Below are positions 34,750 through 44,099 of a stretch of 64,000 nucleotides of DNA, piece after piece (positions within the stretch are counted from its first letter, which is position 1; every line of letters starts with the position of its first letter). The stretch lies in the NCBI GenBank assembly GCA_903632075.3, contig CAHIKZ030005495.1:3143501-3207500 (forward strand), in the 5' to 3' direction. The notes under the pieces were generated by a model. It was not told the origin of the DNA. It worked only from the letters and a program-made list of their open reading frames with translations, and made no database searches. Origin of the DNA: Acanthosepion pharaonis. Lineage: Eukaryota > Mollusca > Cephalopoda > Sepiida > Sepiidae. The position numbers were made by a program, and so were the translations under genes.

Positions 34750-35098
34750 TTAGTTAGATCGGAAGAGAGATCAGCCTCGTCATTCTTGTATTGATAGATA
34801 CATAATTGCCTAAGCGTGTATCACGCATGACAAATAACTGATTGAGGAATCAGAGAGCCAAGTTTGAATTCCATTCAAATCCATTACATTCACTTATGTA
34901 CTAATACCCTTGGGAAAGGTATGAATCCTCTTCTTCTCCCCCTAGCTATGGGTAAATAGCAGGACAGTCTAGGTTCTACAGCAATGCATGGTAACTGGTC
35001 TACCACCGAAAGAAATGATAACCTACTGCCTCGTCAGTCATGTATCGAAAGATACATGATCGCCTAAGCGTGTATCACACATGGCACATAGCTGACTG
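34750..35098 (+). repeat. SINE family B copy plus preceding 3' fragment
   Basis: 34770-34845 is a B tail. A second unit follows (aatcagagagccaagtttga... ggtatgaatcctcttcttct... gcctcgtcagtcatgtatcg... ggcacatagctgactgaa), so two B copies are joined. Confidence 0.8.
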
Positions 35099-35182
35099 AA
35101 TATCAAAAATAAACATATCAATGGCTCAAATGTTCAAACTGTTTGCTCCCGACATTCACACACTCCTCTTTTCCAGGAAAAC

Positions 35183-35184
<2 letters not shown>

Positions 35185-35234
<50 letters not shown>

Positions 35235-35400
35235 TTCTTTGATTTCTGGCGTTTACACATTTCTTTCCGGGTCCCGCCCAGGGACCTAAGTTTAGAAATG
35301 GCGTCATGACACTTTCCAATGACAAAAAAAAAAAAAAAATTATTATTATTATTATTATTATTATTTATTAAAAATAAAATTAAAAATTATGAAAATAAAA
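35185..35400. repeat. (ATT)n / (TTA)n tracts
   Basis: (ATT)n at 35187-35234 and a poly-A plus (TTA)n at 35324-35364. Poly-Ile frames are artefacts. Confidence 0.95.
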
Positions 35401-35743
35401 ATATTAACTATTATTTTAATAAATTTAATAAGTTTTAGTATTAAATGAATCCTAGAACCACTATACGGGTAATACTGGTACAATGCTTAGTGTGTACCAA
35501 CTTTTGCAGCACCCCCTACTGAATAAACGTTAAATTTAATAATTCAAAGTACCCACTAAAACTAACGTTTACTGTAATAAGAGCCCCCTCTCTCACAACA
35601 CTACACGTACATATACCTATGTATGATGGACTCTCCCGTCGTATTCGACGTATGAGGATCATGCAGGTCAGTTTCTAGGAACCGACAGTCCAGACACCAG
35701 CACTTGAGATTTGATTATAGTAGTGTAGGTTTCGTGCAGAACC

Positions 35744-35985
35744 ATCCACACTTTTTGAAGGGCCGATTAAAGAGACCTGGTGCACTACGTGCCACAAGGA
35801 CCCAAACAATGCTCCGCAGGTTTTTCAATTCGGAGGTGTCCTTCTCTTAGACCAGTTGCCATCCAAGGCTATAGAACCCAGTCAGTCCTGCTATTTGTCC
35901 ATAGCTGGAGGGAGAAAAGGAGGATCTATAACTTTCCCACGGGTATTAGCACGTAAGTGAATGTAATGGATTCGACTTGTTGGAC
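35744..35985 (-). repeat. direct repeat copy 1 including SINE B fragment
   Basis: gaaccatccacactttttga... gaccagttgccatccaaggc... tagctggagggagaaaagga is repeated in the same orientation at 36530-36733, flanking the CCHC relic. Part of it (35853-35985) is SINE family B on the minus strand. Confidence 0.8.
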
Positions 35986-36530
35986 AGTTAACCGCAAAGT
36001 GGCCCACCTGACCACATACCCAACATTTTACGCTTCCTCTCTTTAACTGGGCCACCCTCTCTCTTATTCCTGGGGGAACCTGCCCTCTACCTAAGTGGCT
36101 CTCCTGACCACATGTCCAACGTTTTACTTTCTTTCTTTTTAACTGGGCCACCCTCCCTCTTAATTCCGGGGTGGCCCGGTAGCTTTTCCCTGGTTCTGTC
36201 TTTTGGGCTCGGCCTTCTTTAACAATATCGGTGGGGCACCTTTTCTTAATCCGCACCACCTGGCTAGGTGTACCTTCTTCCCACACCTAGTACATTTATC
36301 CTGCTCAAAGTCTGGGGGCAAACCCCACCTTTCGGACACTCCGCCGCTCTGTGGTCCTCATGTCCACATGTCCAGCAGACCAGCCCGTATCGACCCGGCG
36401 TGGGCTTATAGAACCCATGCCTTGTCGACCAAGCCTTTCTTTTGGGATCTCCCTCTCACATCTCAGGCTCCTTCACCTCAAGCTTGACCTTTCGATTTCA
36501 CGCGGGAAGTTGTGAAGGATTTGTGCAGGA
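35985..36530 (-). pseudogene. retroelement gag/ORF1-like relic with several CCHC knuckles
   Basis: In minus-strand order: VCWTCGHEDHRAAECPKG (CX2CX4HX4C, intact), then in another frame KCTRCGKKVHLARWCG (intact), then RWTCGQESHLGRG (last Cys lost), then KCWVCGQVGHFAVNCP (intact). Frameshifts separate the first two. CCHC knuckles bind nucleic acid in retroviral-type gag and in ORF1 of some non-LTR elements. No RT is seen beside it. It could alternatively be a cellular ZCCHC-like paralogue, but the flanking direct repeats and SINE scraps favour a mobile-element origin. Confidence 0.75.
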
Positions 36531-36735
36531 CCATCCACACTTTTTGAAGGGCCGAATACAGAGACCTGGCGCACTACTTGCCACAAGGTCCCCAAACGAC
36601 CCTCCGCAGGTTTTGAATTCAGAGTTGTCTTTCTCCTAGACCAGTTGCCATCCAAGGCTATAGAACACAGTCTGTCCTGCTATTTACCCATAGCTGGAGG
36701 GAGAAGAGGGGGATTAATACCTTTCCCAAGAGTAG
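36530..36735 (-). repeat. direct repeat copy 2 including SINE B fragment
   Basis: Second copy of the 35744-35985 segment, with similar cacaaggtccccaaacgacc and ccatccaaggctatagaaca blocks. Confidence 0.8.
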
Positions 36736-36837
36736 TGAATGATATTTTTGCTTAACCTTTATTTTAGATGGAAATTCATATTCGAGTTTATTCGTCGCTT
36801 TGTTTATTTAATTACATTTAACAGCCAGAATATTCTA

Positions 36838-36990
36838 GAAATCTTGTCAGAATATATACGTCCTCCGGCGGGATTCGAACCTGCATCCCCTATGCGAAAT
36901 CGTCATTAGATCTGATGTGCTTAAACGATTCGGCCAAACAAAGCCCGAAATATTCAGGCCGGTAAATATATTTAAATAAAAATATTGTTT
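36838..36990 (-). repeat. SINE family E copy
   Basis: Minus strand: ggccgaatcgtttaagcaca, gatctaatgacgatttcgca, gcaggttcgaatcccgccgg, with ttcaggccggtaaatat on the tail side. Confidence 0.85.
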
Positions 36991-37196
36991 AATTAAATAA
37001 ACAGAGTATTTAATCAAATGTGGATATCCAACTAAAATAAGCAAAATAGATTAAAATATGTCGGATTTAAACTATTTCGTAAAATAAAAATGTCTTTGTT
37101 TACGTTAGATTAAAAAACTGGGTAGACATTGATGTTTCGAGAACCGGCAGAGTATGTGATTTTAATGGCACTATTTAGGGATTTCTTTAAAGTCCT

Positions 37197-37271
37197 ACGT
37201 GGCCGAATTGGTTAAGCACGTCAGATCTAATGTCGTATTCCCTATAAAGAATGTGGGTTCGAATCCTACGT
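37197..37271 (+). repeat. SINE family E head (tRNA-like)
   Basis: tacgtggccgaattggttaa, gcacgtcagatctaatgtcg, gaatgtgggttcgaatccta. It looks like a type-II (Leu/Ser-like) tRNA but lacks a convincing anticodon stem, so it is called SINE-derived. At 37254 a second head begins (ctacgtggccgaattaag) and is then interrupted. Confidence 0.8.
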
Positions 37272-37679
37272 GGCCGAATTAAGTAGTGAAAGAGATAATC
37301 ATTTACCCCGAAAAAAGTTCGTGTTCTGTGTGCGATCTGCCGAAGAAAAATTACAAAAAGTAGTTAGCAAAAATCTACTTCAATGACTAGAATCTATGCT
37401 AATGTTCTCCCCTCCCCTGCATGGCGTGACCAATCAGAAAGATCTCTCGATGAACTAAAGCCGTTGTTTTTCGCTTATAAAGGTAGGAGATTTTCTGAGC
37501 CGGGGGCGGAACACGCATTTTTGCTCGTGAGAAGTGAAGGTTGGACGTGTGACCCCATTTTGTTGTTTCTACTTTGCTTGTTGGACTGTTACGGCGGGCT
37601 ATCGTTTGAACTGAGATTTGGCTACAAGTGTTTCGGTCGCTACTATAAGTTGACAGTCTTTTCTTTTCTTTACTACAAC
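37272..37679 (+). mobile_element. LTR-like or promoter-bearing insertion in SINE E
   Basis: About 408 bp separates the broken halves of a SINE E head (left ...gccgaattaag; right gcacgtcagatctaatgc...). It contains a CCAAT box (gaccaatcag, 37428-37437) and, ~40 bp on, a TATA box (tataaag, 37476-37482), the order expected in an LTR U3 or Pol II promoter. It ends ...tactacaaca, compatible with a CA-3' LTR end. No polyadenylation signal or clean target duplication was found. The alternative is another promoter-bearing repeat. Confidence 0.5.
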
Positions 37680-37870
37680 AGCACGTCAGATCTAATGCCG
37701 TATTCCCTATAGAGAATGTGGTTTCGAATCCTGCCGGCGGACCTATAATTTCTGACAGTATTTCTGGAATATTCAATGCAATTAAATATAATTACTCTTT
37801 AATTAAATAAACAGAGCATTTACTCGAATATGAATATCCATCTAAAATAACGTTTAAACAAAACAAATTA
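37680..37870 (+). repeat. SINE family E, right part
   Basis: gcacgtcagatctaatgccg, gtggtttcgaatcctgccgg, then tttctggaatattcaatgca and aataaacagagcatttactc. It continues the head interrupted at 37271. Confidence 0.8.
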
Positions 37871-37895
37871 AAATATGTCTGATTTAATCCATTTC

Positions 37896-37900
<5 letters not shown>

Positions 37901-37930
<30 letters not shown>
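37901..37930. repeat. (TA)n microsatellite
   Basis: Perfect TA run at the left end of repeat L copy 1. Confidence 0.95.
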
Positions 37931-37935
<5 letters not shown>

Positions 37936-38185
37936 AGAGTAGTTTTCACAGTGGACGCTTGTATTTCAATAAGTCGTCCTAAATTAGGTTCGACGTACAA
38001 AACGTTAGGAACTTGAAATAAGAGTTAATGACGCAGCAATCTAGTTGTGATGGTTGGTACTTCAATGTCCGACAGACTCACTCAACACCACTGAGCCCAA
38101 CTGGCGACCGCTACTACTACTACTACTACATATTATGTGTGGGAGAGTCTATTAATAATAGAATAGGTACGTCAGGTATAACAAT
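37931..38185 (+). repeat. repeat L, copy 1
   Basis: ttcacagtggacgcttgtat, aggttcgacgtacaaaacgt taggaacttg, tgacgcag, then (CTA)n and gtgggagagtctattaataa. Collinear with 56825-57225. Its open frames are not genes. Confidence 0.8.
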
Positions 38186-38399
38186 ATATATATATATATA
38201 TATGCGCGTGACTGTATGGAGTGGGGAGAGGGCTCTTATTGCAGTTATTAAATTTAAAGTTTATACGGGGGAGCTGCAAAAGTAAGAACACACTAAGTAT
38301 TATACATGGGATCTTTTTAACATCTTTTTTCAACATCTGAGATCTTTTCAACATCTGCTTGTAGATTGGTTTCGTTTTTTTTTACTATTTTTCTTTTTT

Positions 38400-38509
38400 A
38401 TAAAAATACGATTTCGATCTTTTCTTTCCCTAAAACTAAAACGCAAATGGATTAAAATCCATTTGCGTTTTAGTTTTAGGGAAAGAAAAGATCGAAATCG
38501 TATTTTTAT
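38400..38509. repeat. perfect 53-bp-arm palindrome with 4-nt loop
   Basis: The arms 38400-38452 and 38457-38509 are exact reverse complements (ataaaaatacgatttcgatc... cgcaaatggat / atccatttgcg...). The spacer is taaa. No mismatch was seen in the arms. It lies ~275 bp upstream of the candidate start codon at 38785. Confidence 0.95.
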
Positions 38510-38679
38510 TTATTTATTTTGTTTTGTTTTGTTTTTTTGAAAGACTGTTTGTTTTTGCAGGAGAGCGTCTATTACGCTTGCTATTTCCTAAAAAAAAAAG
38601 ATAATTGAACTGATAACGATAAACTGCAAAAGATAATTACCTACTGAGTAAACTTTTTTTCTTTTCTTTTCTTTATTTT

Positions 38680-38784
38680 TTATTAAAGGTTTGCTGGCCA
38701 TGGCCTTCCAGTTCTTAATTTACCTCCATCCGCACGTGACGGACACGAACGAGTCGCCTGCCATTGTCGCCGGAGTCAGACAAA
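38680..38784 (+). promoter_or_regulatory. possible promoter/5' UTR of the signal-peptide exon
   Basis: A T-rich tract is followed by a weak TATA-like tattaaagg (38681-38689) and a GC-richer stretch with a CACGTG E-box (38733-38738). An upstream ATG at 38700 opens a 50-codon frame in another register, which would overlap the main start and could act as a uORF. Experimental transcript data are needed to locate the real start. Confidence 0.35.
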
Positions 38785-38875
38785 ATGTCGTCTGCTCAGC
38801 CAATCCTCTTATTTATCGGCATTTTTCTGGTCGGAGCCGTGATCACGCAGGATGACTACTGCTTCCGAAATTCTT
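38785..38875 (+). CDS. candidate first coding exon: secreted protein signal peptide
   Basis: The ATG at 38785 follows acaaa. The exon encodes 30 complete codons: a short polar start (MSSAQP), a hydrophobic core (ILLFIGIFLVGAVI, residues 7-20), a likely cleavage after TQ or nearby, then DDYCFRNS. It ends with one extra base (T, phase 1) before a consensus donor gtgagt at 38876. If not spliced it would stop three codons later. The exon is GC-richer than its repeat-filled surroundings. The best partner in the window is the exon at 61392, whose first bases complete a Cys codon. The protein is not recognised. Signal peptide and splice donor are direct reading; that it is expressed is inference. 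Confidence 0.5.
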
Positions 38876-38972
38876 GTGAGTGATTCTCAGTCGTAATATC
38901 GTCATCATCAACATCGTCTTTTGCTTTCTGCTCTGTTCAATTCTTTACAGGCATCAACTGATGAAATAGAAA

Positions 38973-38975
<3 letters not shown>

Positions 38976-39028
<53 letters not shown>
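38976..39028. repeat. (TA)n microsatellite
   Basis: Perfect TA run in the putative intron. Confidence 0.95.
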
Positions 39029-39032
<4 letters not shown>

Positions 39033-39099
39033 GAGGTTATAGTAGTTCAACGAGAGAAAAAGGTGTATGTTAAAAAGAAGAGAGATACAGCAAACGTTT

Positions 39100-39330
39100 T
39101 TGGTTGTAATGTGGATTTTTTTTTTAAATATTATGCTTTATTTTCCATAATTTTACTACACGCGTTTCTGGTCTCGCGACCGTCATCAGGTAAAGGGTGG
39201 AGATTTCCACATATTATTAAAAATAATTAATTTTTTTTCTCCTTTATGCTTTTCGATGTTAAATATTCTCGATATGAGACATTCACTTTCTTGTGTGTGT
39301 TAGTAATCCGAATGTCTTTCTTGAACTGCC
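39100..39330. repeat. dispersed repeat M copy
   Basis: ttttactacacgcgtttctg gtctcgcgac, gtcatcagg, attattaaaaataattaatt, aaatattctcgatatgagac. Related to 62365-62520 and, inverted, to 63280-63385. Confidence 0.75.
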
Positions 39331-39459
39331 AATGAAGAGTTCCGCGCGAAGGATCATAAAACAATTAAGATTGGTCCGAGAAAAATGATGAATTAGTCAT
39401 CAGTATCTTATCTTTTACCACAGGGGTCATTAAAACATTAAAATATAAGATACCGATAA

Positions 39460-39605
39460 CTTAACTTGACCCAAAAAGTTGTGAGTTCAATACCTAGCTA
39501 TTGACGTGATGAACAAAAGCTTGTAGAGTTGAGTTAAAGGGAGATAACTGAGACATCCGGAAGAAGCACGTCACGTGGAACTAGAACAATCTACCCCGGT
39601 GGTTC
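39460..39605 (+). repeat. SINE family D fragment
   Basis: gtgagttcaatacctagcta (box B region) and gttaaagggagataactgag, then cacgtggaactagaacaatc. Opposite orientation to the copy at 49.1 kb. Confidence 0.75.
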
Positions 39606-39788
39606 AAATTTTCAGCATTCTCTTCCTGATATTAAGTATAAGTTTGCTTTTTGTTTCTGTTTTCTCTAAGACTTCGGTTGATGGCATTCTCAGTATCCTT
39701 CTGCAAAACCATATTTCTGTTGCTTCGAGTCACTTTTTCAGCTTTGAGGAGATTGTCCAGCATTCAATGCCATATAGGAGGGCTGATA
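39600..39788 (-). pseudogene. LINE family 1 relic, upstream part (split by SINE trimer)
   Basis: Minus strand: residues equivalent to EATEIWF.RRMLRMPST and ETKSKLILNIRKR can be read with frame changes. The sequence stops at a 14-bp target duplication and resumes at 40199. Confidence 0.7.
39775..39788. repeat. 14-bp target-site duplication, left copy
   Basis: taggagggctgata, repeated exactly at 40199-40212 on the far side of the SINE trimer. Confidence 0.9.
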
Positions 39789-40198
39789 GGGCACCTCGAT
39801 GTGGTGCAATGGTTAGCGAACTTGTCTTGCCAGATCAATTTCGACTAAGTAGTGAGTTCGATCCTCACTGGGTGCCTCATACTTTCGGCCTTGTGCCACA
39901 TCTAAGCTACGCTTGAAAAATCACTGGGCACCTCGAGGCGGTGTAATAGCTAACAAGCTTGTCTCGCTAGAACAATTACGACTGAATAGTGAGTTCGATC
40001 CTCACTAGGTGCTCCCTACTTTCGGCCTTGTGCCACATCTAAGCTATGCTTGGAAAATCACTGGGCACCTCGAGGTGGTGTAATGGCTAGCAAGCTTGTC
40101 TCGCTAGAACAATTACGACTGAGTAGTGAGTTTGATCCTCACTGGGGGCTCCCTACTTTCGACCTTGTGCTACATCTATGCTACGCTTGGAAAATCAC
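39789..40198 (+). mobile_element. SINE family A tandem trimer
   Basis: Three head-to-tail units of ~137 bp begin at 39789, 39926 and 40063. Each has gggcacctcgaggnggtgta, a gagttcgatcctcactgggt T-arm region and a ...ccttgtgccacatctaagct... gaaaatcact tail. tRNA features are clear in the good units: acceptor-like gcacc/ggtgc and a perfect T stem gtgag/ctcac. The trimer is bounded by a single pair of target duplications, so it entered as one unit or expanded after entry. Confidence 0.93.
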
Positions 40199-40212
40199 TA
40201 GGAGGGCTGATA
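40199..40212. repeat. 14-bp target-site duplication, right copy
   Basis: Exact copy of 39775-39788. Confidence 0.9.
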
Positions 40213-40475
40213 TCACGCAACCGTCCAGTACTCTTTTCTTTGTAACGAAGATTTTCCGTCTCTTAATACTCTGCTTAGCTTTTGGAATACATCTTTGGCC
40301 ATCAGAATGCCTCTTCGGGTCTCCGTGTCGCACTCTCCGTCCTCTGTGAGAACACTTCCCAGATACTTAAATTTCTGTACTGTTATGATTTTAGTATCCC
40401 CGATTTGTAAGTTGCATTTTGGGTTGCCCCTTTTGCTGATAACCATGCATTCTGTCTTCTTTATTCCGATTTTTA
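40199..40475 (-). pseudogene. LINE family 1 relic, RT-adjacent region
   Basis: Minus strand: MVISKRGNPKCNLQIGDTKI, ITVQKFKYLGSVLTEDGECD, TETRRGILMAKDVFQKLSRV, LRDGKSSLQRKEYWTVA. It matches the plus-strand relics at 25.3 and 56.1 kb and is the continuation of 39600-39788 before the SINE insertion. Confidence 0.88.
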
Positions 40476-40869
40476 TTCCGATGTGGGACTTCCAATTCTG
40501 TTATATAGAACCCAACGTCCCAATGATAAGTAGGACAATAGTCGCCTGAACGTCCTACATTCTGCCAACCTCAGTCAAGTGTTTATACCAGGAGTTATTT
40601 GGATTACAATGGAGATTAAGTGACAAGTATCCATAAGATTTCAACCCTCTCAGAATACTTTGTGTGTGTTCACTCACATCATAGCAACAGAAATTAGCTT
40701 TGTGTTCACGAAGATAAAAACATACTTGACAGGACATAAAACGTACAAACATAACAGGAAAAGCATGGTAAATTGTATGTTAATTTTATACAATTTATTT
40801 AATTTTTATGTGTATAGGTGTGTGCATTTTTTTTAGGTTACGATTGTTTTATGGTGCATGTGATAAAAG

Positions 40870-41190
40870 GGAGAATTTACTCCGTGTTATTACACGCCGT
40901 ATCACAGACAGAAGCTGGACACGTGTTGCCTGTAACAGGGTTCGTGGTGGAGAGATTGAATTTAACCTTTCTTTCCAGTTTCTGTAATCTTTTCTCTCGG
41001 CTTTTATGGACGACTGGTACCATTTTTACTGTTATATTCTTCAACTTCCCTAATTCTCTGTCAAGGTTGAAGTACTCATCTATATTTTCACTTCTGTGGT
41101 CTGTCAGAACAGGGAAATCTACACATCTACACACTTCCGATTGAAGGATCCTGTAGGATCTTATACGTTTCATTCCCTTGAACAATTGCT
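40870..41190 (-). pseudogene. non-LTR retrotransposon C-terminal relic (LINE family 4)
   Basis: The minus-strand frame includes VCRCVDFPVLTDHRSENIDE, YFNLDRELGKLKNITVKMVP and VVHKSREKRLQKLE. From memory this resembles the LINE tail of form D.AVP.DxRv..KE..K..KYLDLARELKKLWNM.V.VIPIVVGALG. The usual GALGT step is lost (VVHKS). No stop in ~100 codons. The 5' part is missing. Confidence 0.7.
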
Positions 41191-41291
41191 GGTCTGTGAA
41201 TGTGTCTGTATCATCAAATGCTGTTACTTGATTTTCCTACCTAATCAAGTTGTTATACTTATTAGAATCTTTCTGGGTCAGTTTGCTTAGT

Positions 41292-41485
41292 TAGTCAGTT
41301 ATGTGTCATGCGTGATACAAGCTTAGGTGATCAAGCCATCCAAGGCTATTTGGATAGCATAATCTGCTATAGGTAAATAGCTGGGGAAGGGAGAAGAAAA
41401 GGATTCATACCTTTTCCAAGGGTGGAATTCGAACTCGCCTCTCCGATTTATCAATCCGAGCCGCTATCCCCCACCGTGCCTACAT
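41292..41485 (-). repeat. SINE family B copy
   Basis: Minus strand: ggcacggtgggggatagcgg, cggagaggcgagttcgaatt, ggaaaaggtatgaatccttt, catccaaggctatttgg and a tatcacgcatgacacataac tail. Confidence 0.8.
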
Positions 41486-41677
41486 TCGCTGATTACGTGG
41501 TTCAGTATCTCATCTACTTGAATTTTCTTTAACCTCCCGACATCTAAAAAATATGCATCTTATCATTGAAAAACAATGTTTCCTTAAAATCCAGCAATAA
41601 AATTAAGATTTTTAAATTCTTAAATATGTCATCTATTACGCTATTATTCACTCAGTCCAAGGCCAAAGACCTATACA

Positions 41678-41693
41678 CAAAGAAGAGACTTAG
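41678..41693. repeat. target-site duplication of SINE dimer, left
   Basis: caaagaagagacttag. The matching copy at 41973-41988 (caaagaggagacttag) has one difference. Confidence 0.85.
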
Positions 41694-41972
41694 GCACCTC
41701 GAGGTTGTGTAATGGTTAGCAAGCTTGTCTCGCTTGAACTATTACGACTGAGTAGTGAGTTCGATCCTCACTGGGTGCCTCCTAATTTCGGCCTTGTACC
41801 ACATCTAAGCTATGCATGGAAAATCACTATATGGGCACCTCGGCGCAGTGTAATCGTTAGCAAGCTTGTCTTGCTAGATCAGCTACTACTGAAAAGTGAG
41901 TTTGATCCTCACTGGGTGCCCCATACTTTCGGCCTTGTGCCACATCTAAGCGACGCTTGGAAAATCTCTACG
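41694..41972 (+). mobile_element. SINE family A tandem dimer
   Basis: Two units beginning at 41694 and 41833. They are joined by cactatat and bounded by one pair of 16-bp duplications. The second unit is more diverged (ctcggcgcagtgtaatcgtt). Confidence 0.9.
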
Positions 41973-41988
41973 CAAAGAGGAGACTTAG
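41973..41988. repeat. target-site duplication of SINE dimer, right
   Basis: caaagaggagacttag, 15 of 16 positions equal to the left copy. Confidence 0.85.
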
Positions 41989-42359
41989 TAAATGGATCTG
42001 TTTTATGGATATAAGAATTGTAGATTATAAGGAGATAAGGATAGATTACTGTTGACCCGAGACTTGAAGAAGTTAAGATTATACTTGTTTGGAATGCATC
42101 ATCTCTGGTTTCGGTCCCACAAATGAGAGGCTTTTAGCTAGAAGATGCCCGGTTTTTATCGAATTCATACGAGGTAAATAATAAAAAATGTGACTATTAA
42201 GAATAAACGAATCTTACCAAAATATTTCACCAAGATCCGCCTTAAAAGCCAAATAACTGAATATTACTCAGACATTACCGGATATAACAGGCACTTGAAA
42301 TTGTAACGGCAATATTATCGGTTGAAATTATGATAGTAGCATTAATAGGATTCGAAATT

Positions 42360-43395
42360 CTTAGATGCAGCATTGACAATTATTCATTTTTTAGTATTTC
42401 TTTCGTCTTATTTCTCTTGCTTATTCAAGCTTCAAGATTCAAGGCTTATTCTTTATTTCTCATCTGCCCTGCTTACTTAAATATGCTTTATTACTAGTAG
42501 TATTAATAGGATTCAAATTTCTTAGATGAAGTATTGCCAATTATTATGTATTTTAGACTAGTATTTCTTTCATCTTATTTCTCTTGCTTTTTATTCAAGG
42601 CTTATTCTTTATTTCTCATCTGACCTGCTTACTTAAATATGCTTTATTACTAGGAGTATTAATAGGATTTAAATTTCTTAGATGAAACATTGTCAATTAG
42701 TATTCATTTTGGACTAGTATTTCTTTTATCTTATTTCTCTTGCTTTATATTCGAGGCTTATTCTTTTATTTTCATCTGCCCTGCTTACTTAAATATGCTT
42801 TTATTACTAGGAGTATTAATAGGATTTAAATTTCTTAGATGAAACATTGTCAATTAGTATTCATTTTGGACTAGTATTTCTTTTATCTTATTTCTCTTGC
42901 TTTATATTCGAGGCTTATTCTTTATTTCTCATCTGCCCTGCTTACTTAAATATGCTTTATTACTAGGAGTATTAATAGGATTTAAATTTCTTAGATGAAA
43001 CATTGTCAATTAGTATTCATTTTGGACTAGTATTTCTTTCATCTTATTTCTCTTGCTTTATATTCGAGGCTTATTCTTTATTTCTCATCTGCCCTGCTTA
43101 CTTAAATATGCTTTATTACTAGTAGTATTAATAGGATTCAAATTTCTTAGATGAAGTATTGTCAATTATTATTCATTTTGGACTAGTATTTCTTTCATCT
43201 TATTTCTCTTGCTTTTTATTCAAGGCTTATTCTTTATTTTTCATCTGCCCTGCTTACTTAAATATGCTTTATTACTAGTAGTATTAATAGGATTCAAATT
43301 TCTTAGATGAAGTATTGTCGATTATTATTCATTTTGGACTAGTATTTCTTTCATCTTATTTCTCTTGCTTTTTATTTGGAGGTTTCTTCTTATTT
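42360..43395. repeat. 156-bp satellite array, ~6.6 units
   Basis: The unit contains cttagatgaagtattgtcaa, ttttggactagtatttcttt, ctcatctgccctgcttactt and tagtagtattaataggattc. The outer units (attattcat, tagtagtatt, gattcaaatt) differ from the inner ones (agtattcat, taggagtatt, gatttaaatt) by a shared set of changes, pointing to two expansion steps. No coding frame. Confidence 0.95.
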
Positions 43396-43399
43396 TTCT

Positions 43400-44095
43400 T
43401 GGAAATAAATATTAATCCGACTCCGGCGAAATTTGAATAAAAACGCAAGAAAAATTAAATAAAAACTTAACCATAGTATCTTGTCTTTTAATGAAACTTG
43501 CATAAAAGTGGAATTGTTACCCAAATAGACTCTTTTTAAGCTTTTTTGTAATCATATCACATAAATTGATACCATTTTATGGGTGCTATATATTTTATGC
43601 TATTCATAAAATAATCATTGATCGTAATCCGTTTGATTGTTACAAGACAGGGTCATCATCTGCGTCTAATTGACTCTCTAATTAACGTTTGATGTGCGCC
43701 ATCCGATAATTAGCCATTATTAATAGGTTTCTTTTTTCCTTCATTTTAAAATCAGATTAGATTTTGGATCTGAAGTTCAGACACTATTGGACCGTTCCTT
43801 ATGTCTTTGAGGACATCATCGACATGTTTAAAGAATTTTTTTTTCCTTCGCGTTCTTTTGATTCTGTTTTTGTTTGTTTTTTCTGCGACTAATTTCCCCC
43901 CAACCCTATTCCATCTTTTCAATTTGATTTTTCGTTGTGCTTTTAATTATTTCATGTGCAATTCTTGTTTATGCACACATATTGTCCGAGCCATAAATTT
44001 TGTGATGCAATAATAAGAAACTGTGCACTCCCTCCCACAAACTGGTGCCCTGACTACAGGCATTTATGCGCGCTACTAGGTAAGCATCTAGGTCC
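43400..44095. other. unassigned sequence
   Basis: The short open frame at 43801-44013 is Phe/Leu-rich without a recognisable domain. No repeat identified. Confidence 0.4.
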
Positions 44096-44099
44096 TACC

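Noticed and set aside
36203..36639. Plus-strand frames across the CCHC region
   Set aside because: The minus strand has the CX2CX4HX4C motifs; the plus frames have no motif.
37197..37271. A genuine tRNA gene
   Set aside because: T-arm and acceptor-like parts exist, but the anticodon stem does not pair well and the same head occurs in several degraded SINE E copies.
38700..38855. ATG at 38700 as the true start of the first exon
   Set aside because: It encodes no signal peptide and stops within the exon; more likely an upstream ORF, if transcribed at all.
39789..40198. Three tandem tRNA genes
   Set aside because: Each unit has the same SINE tail and the whole is flanked by target duplications; the cloverleaf is only partial.
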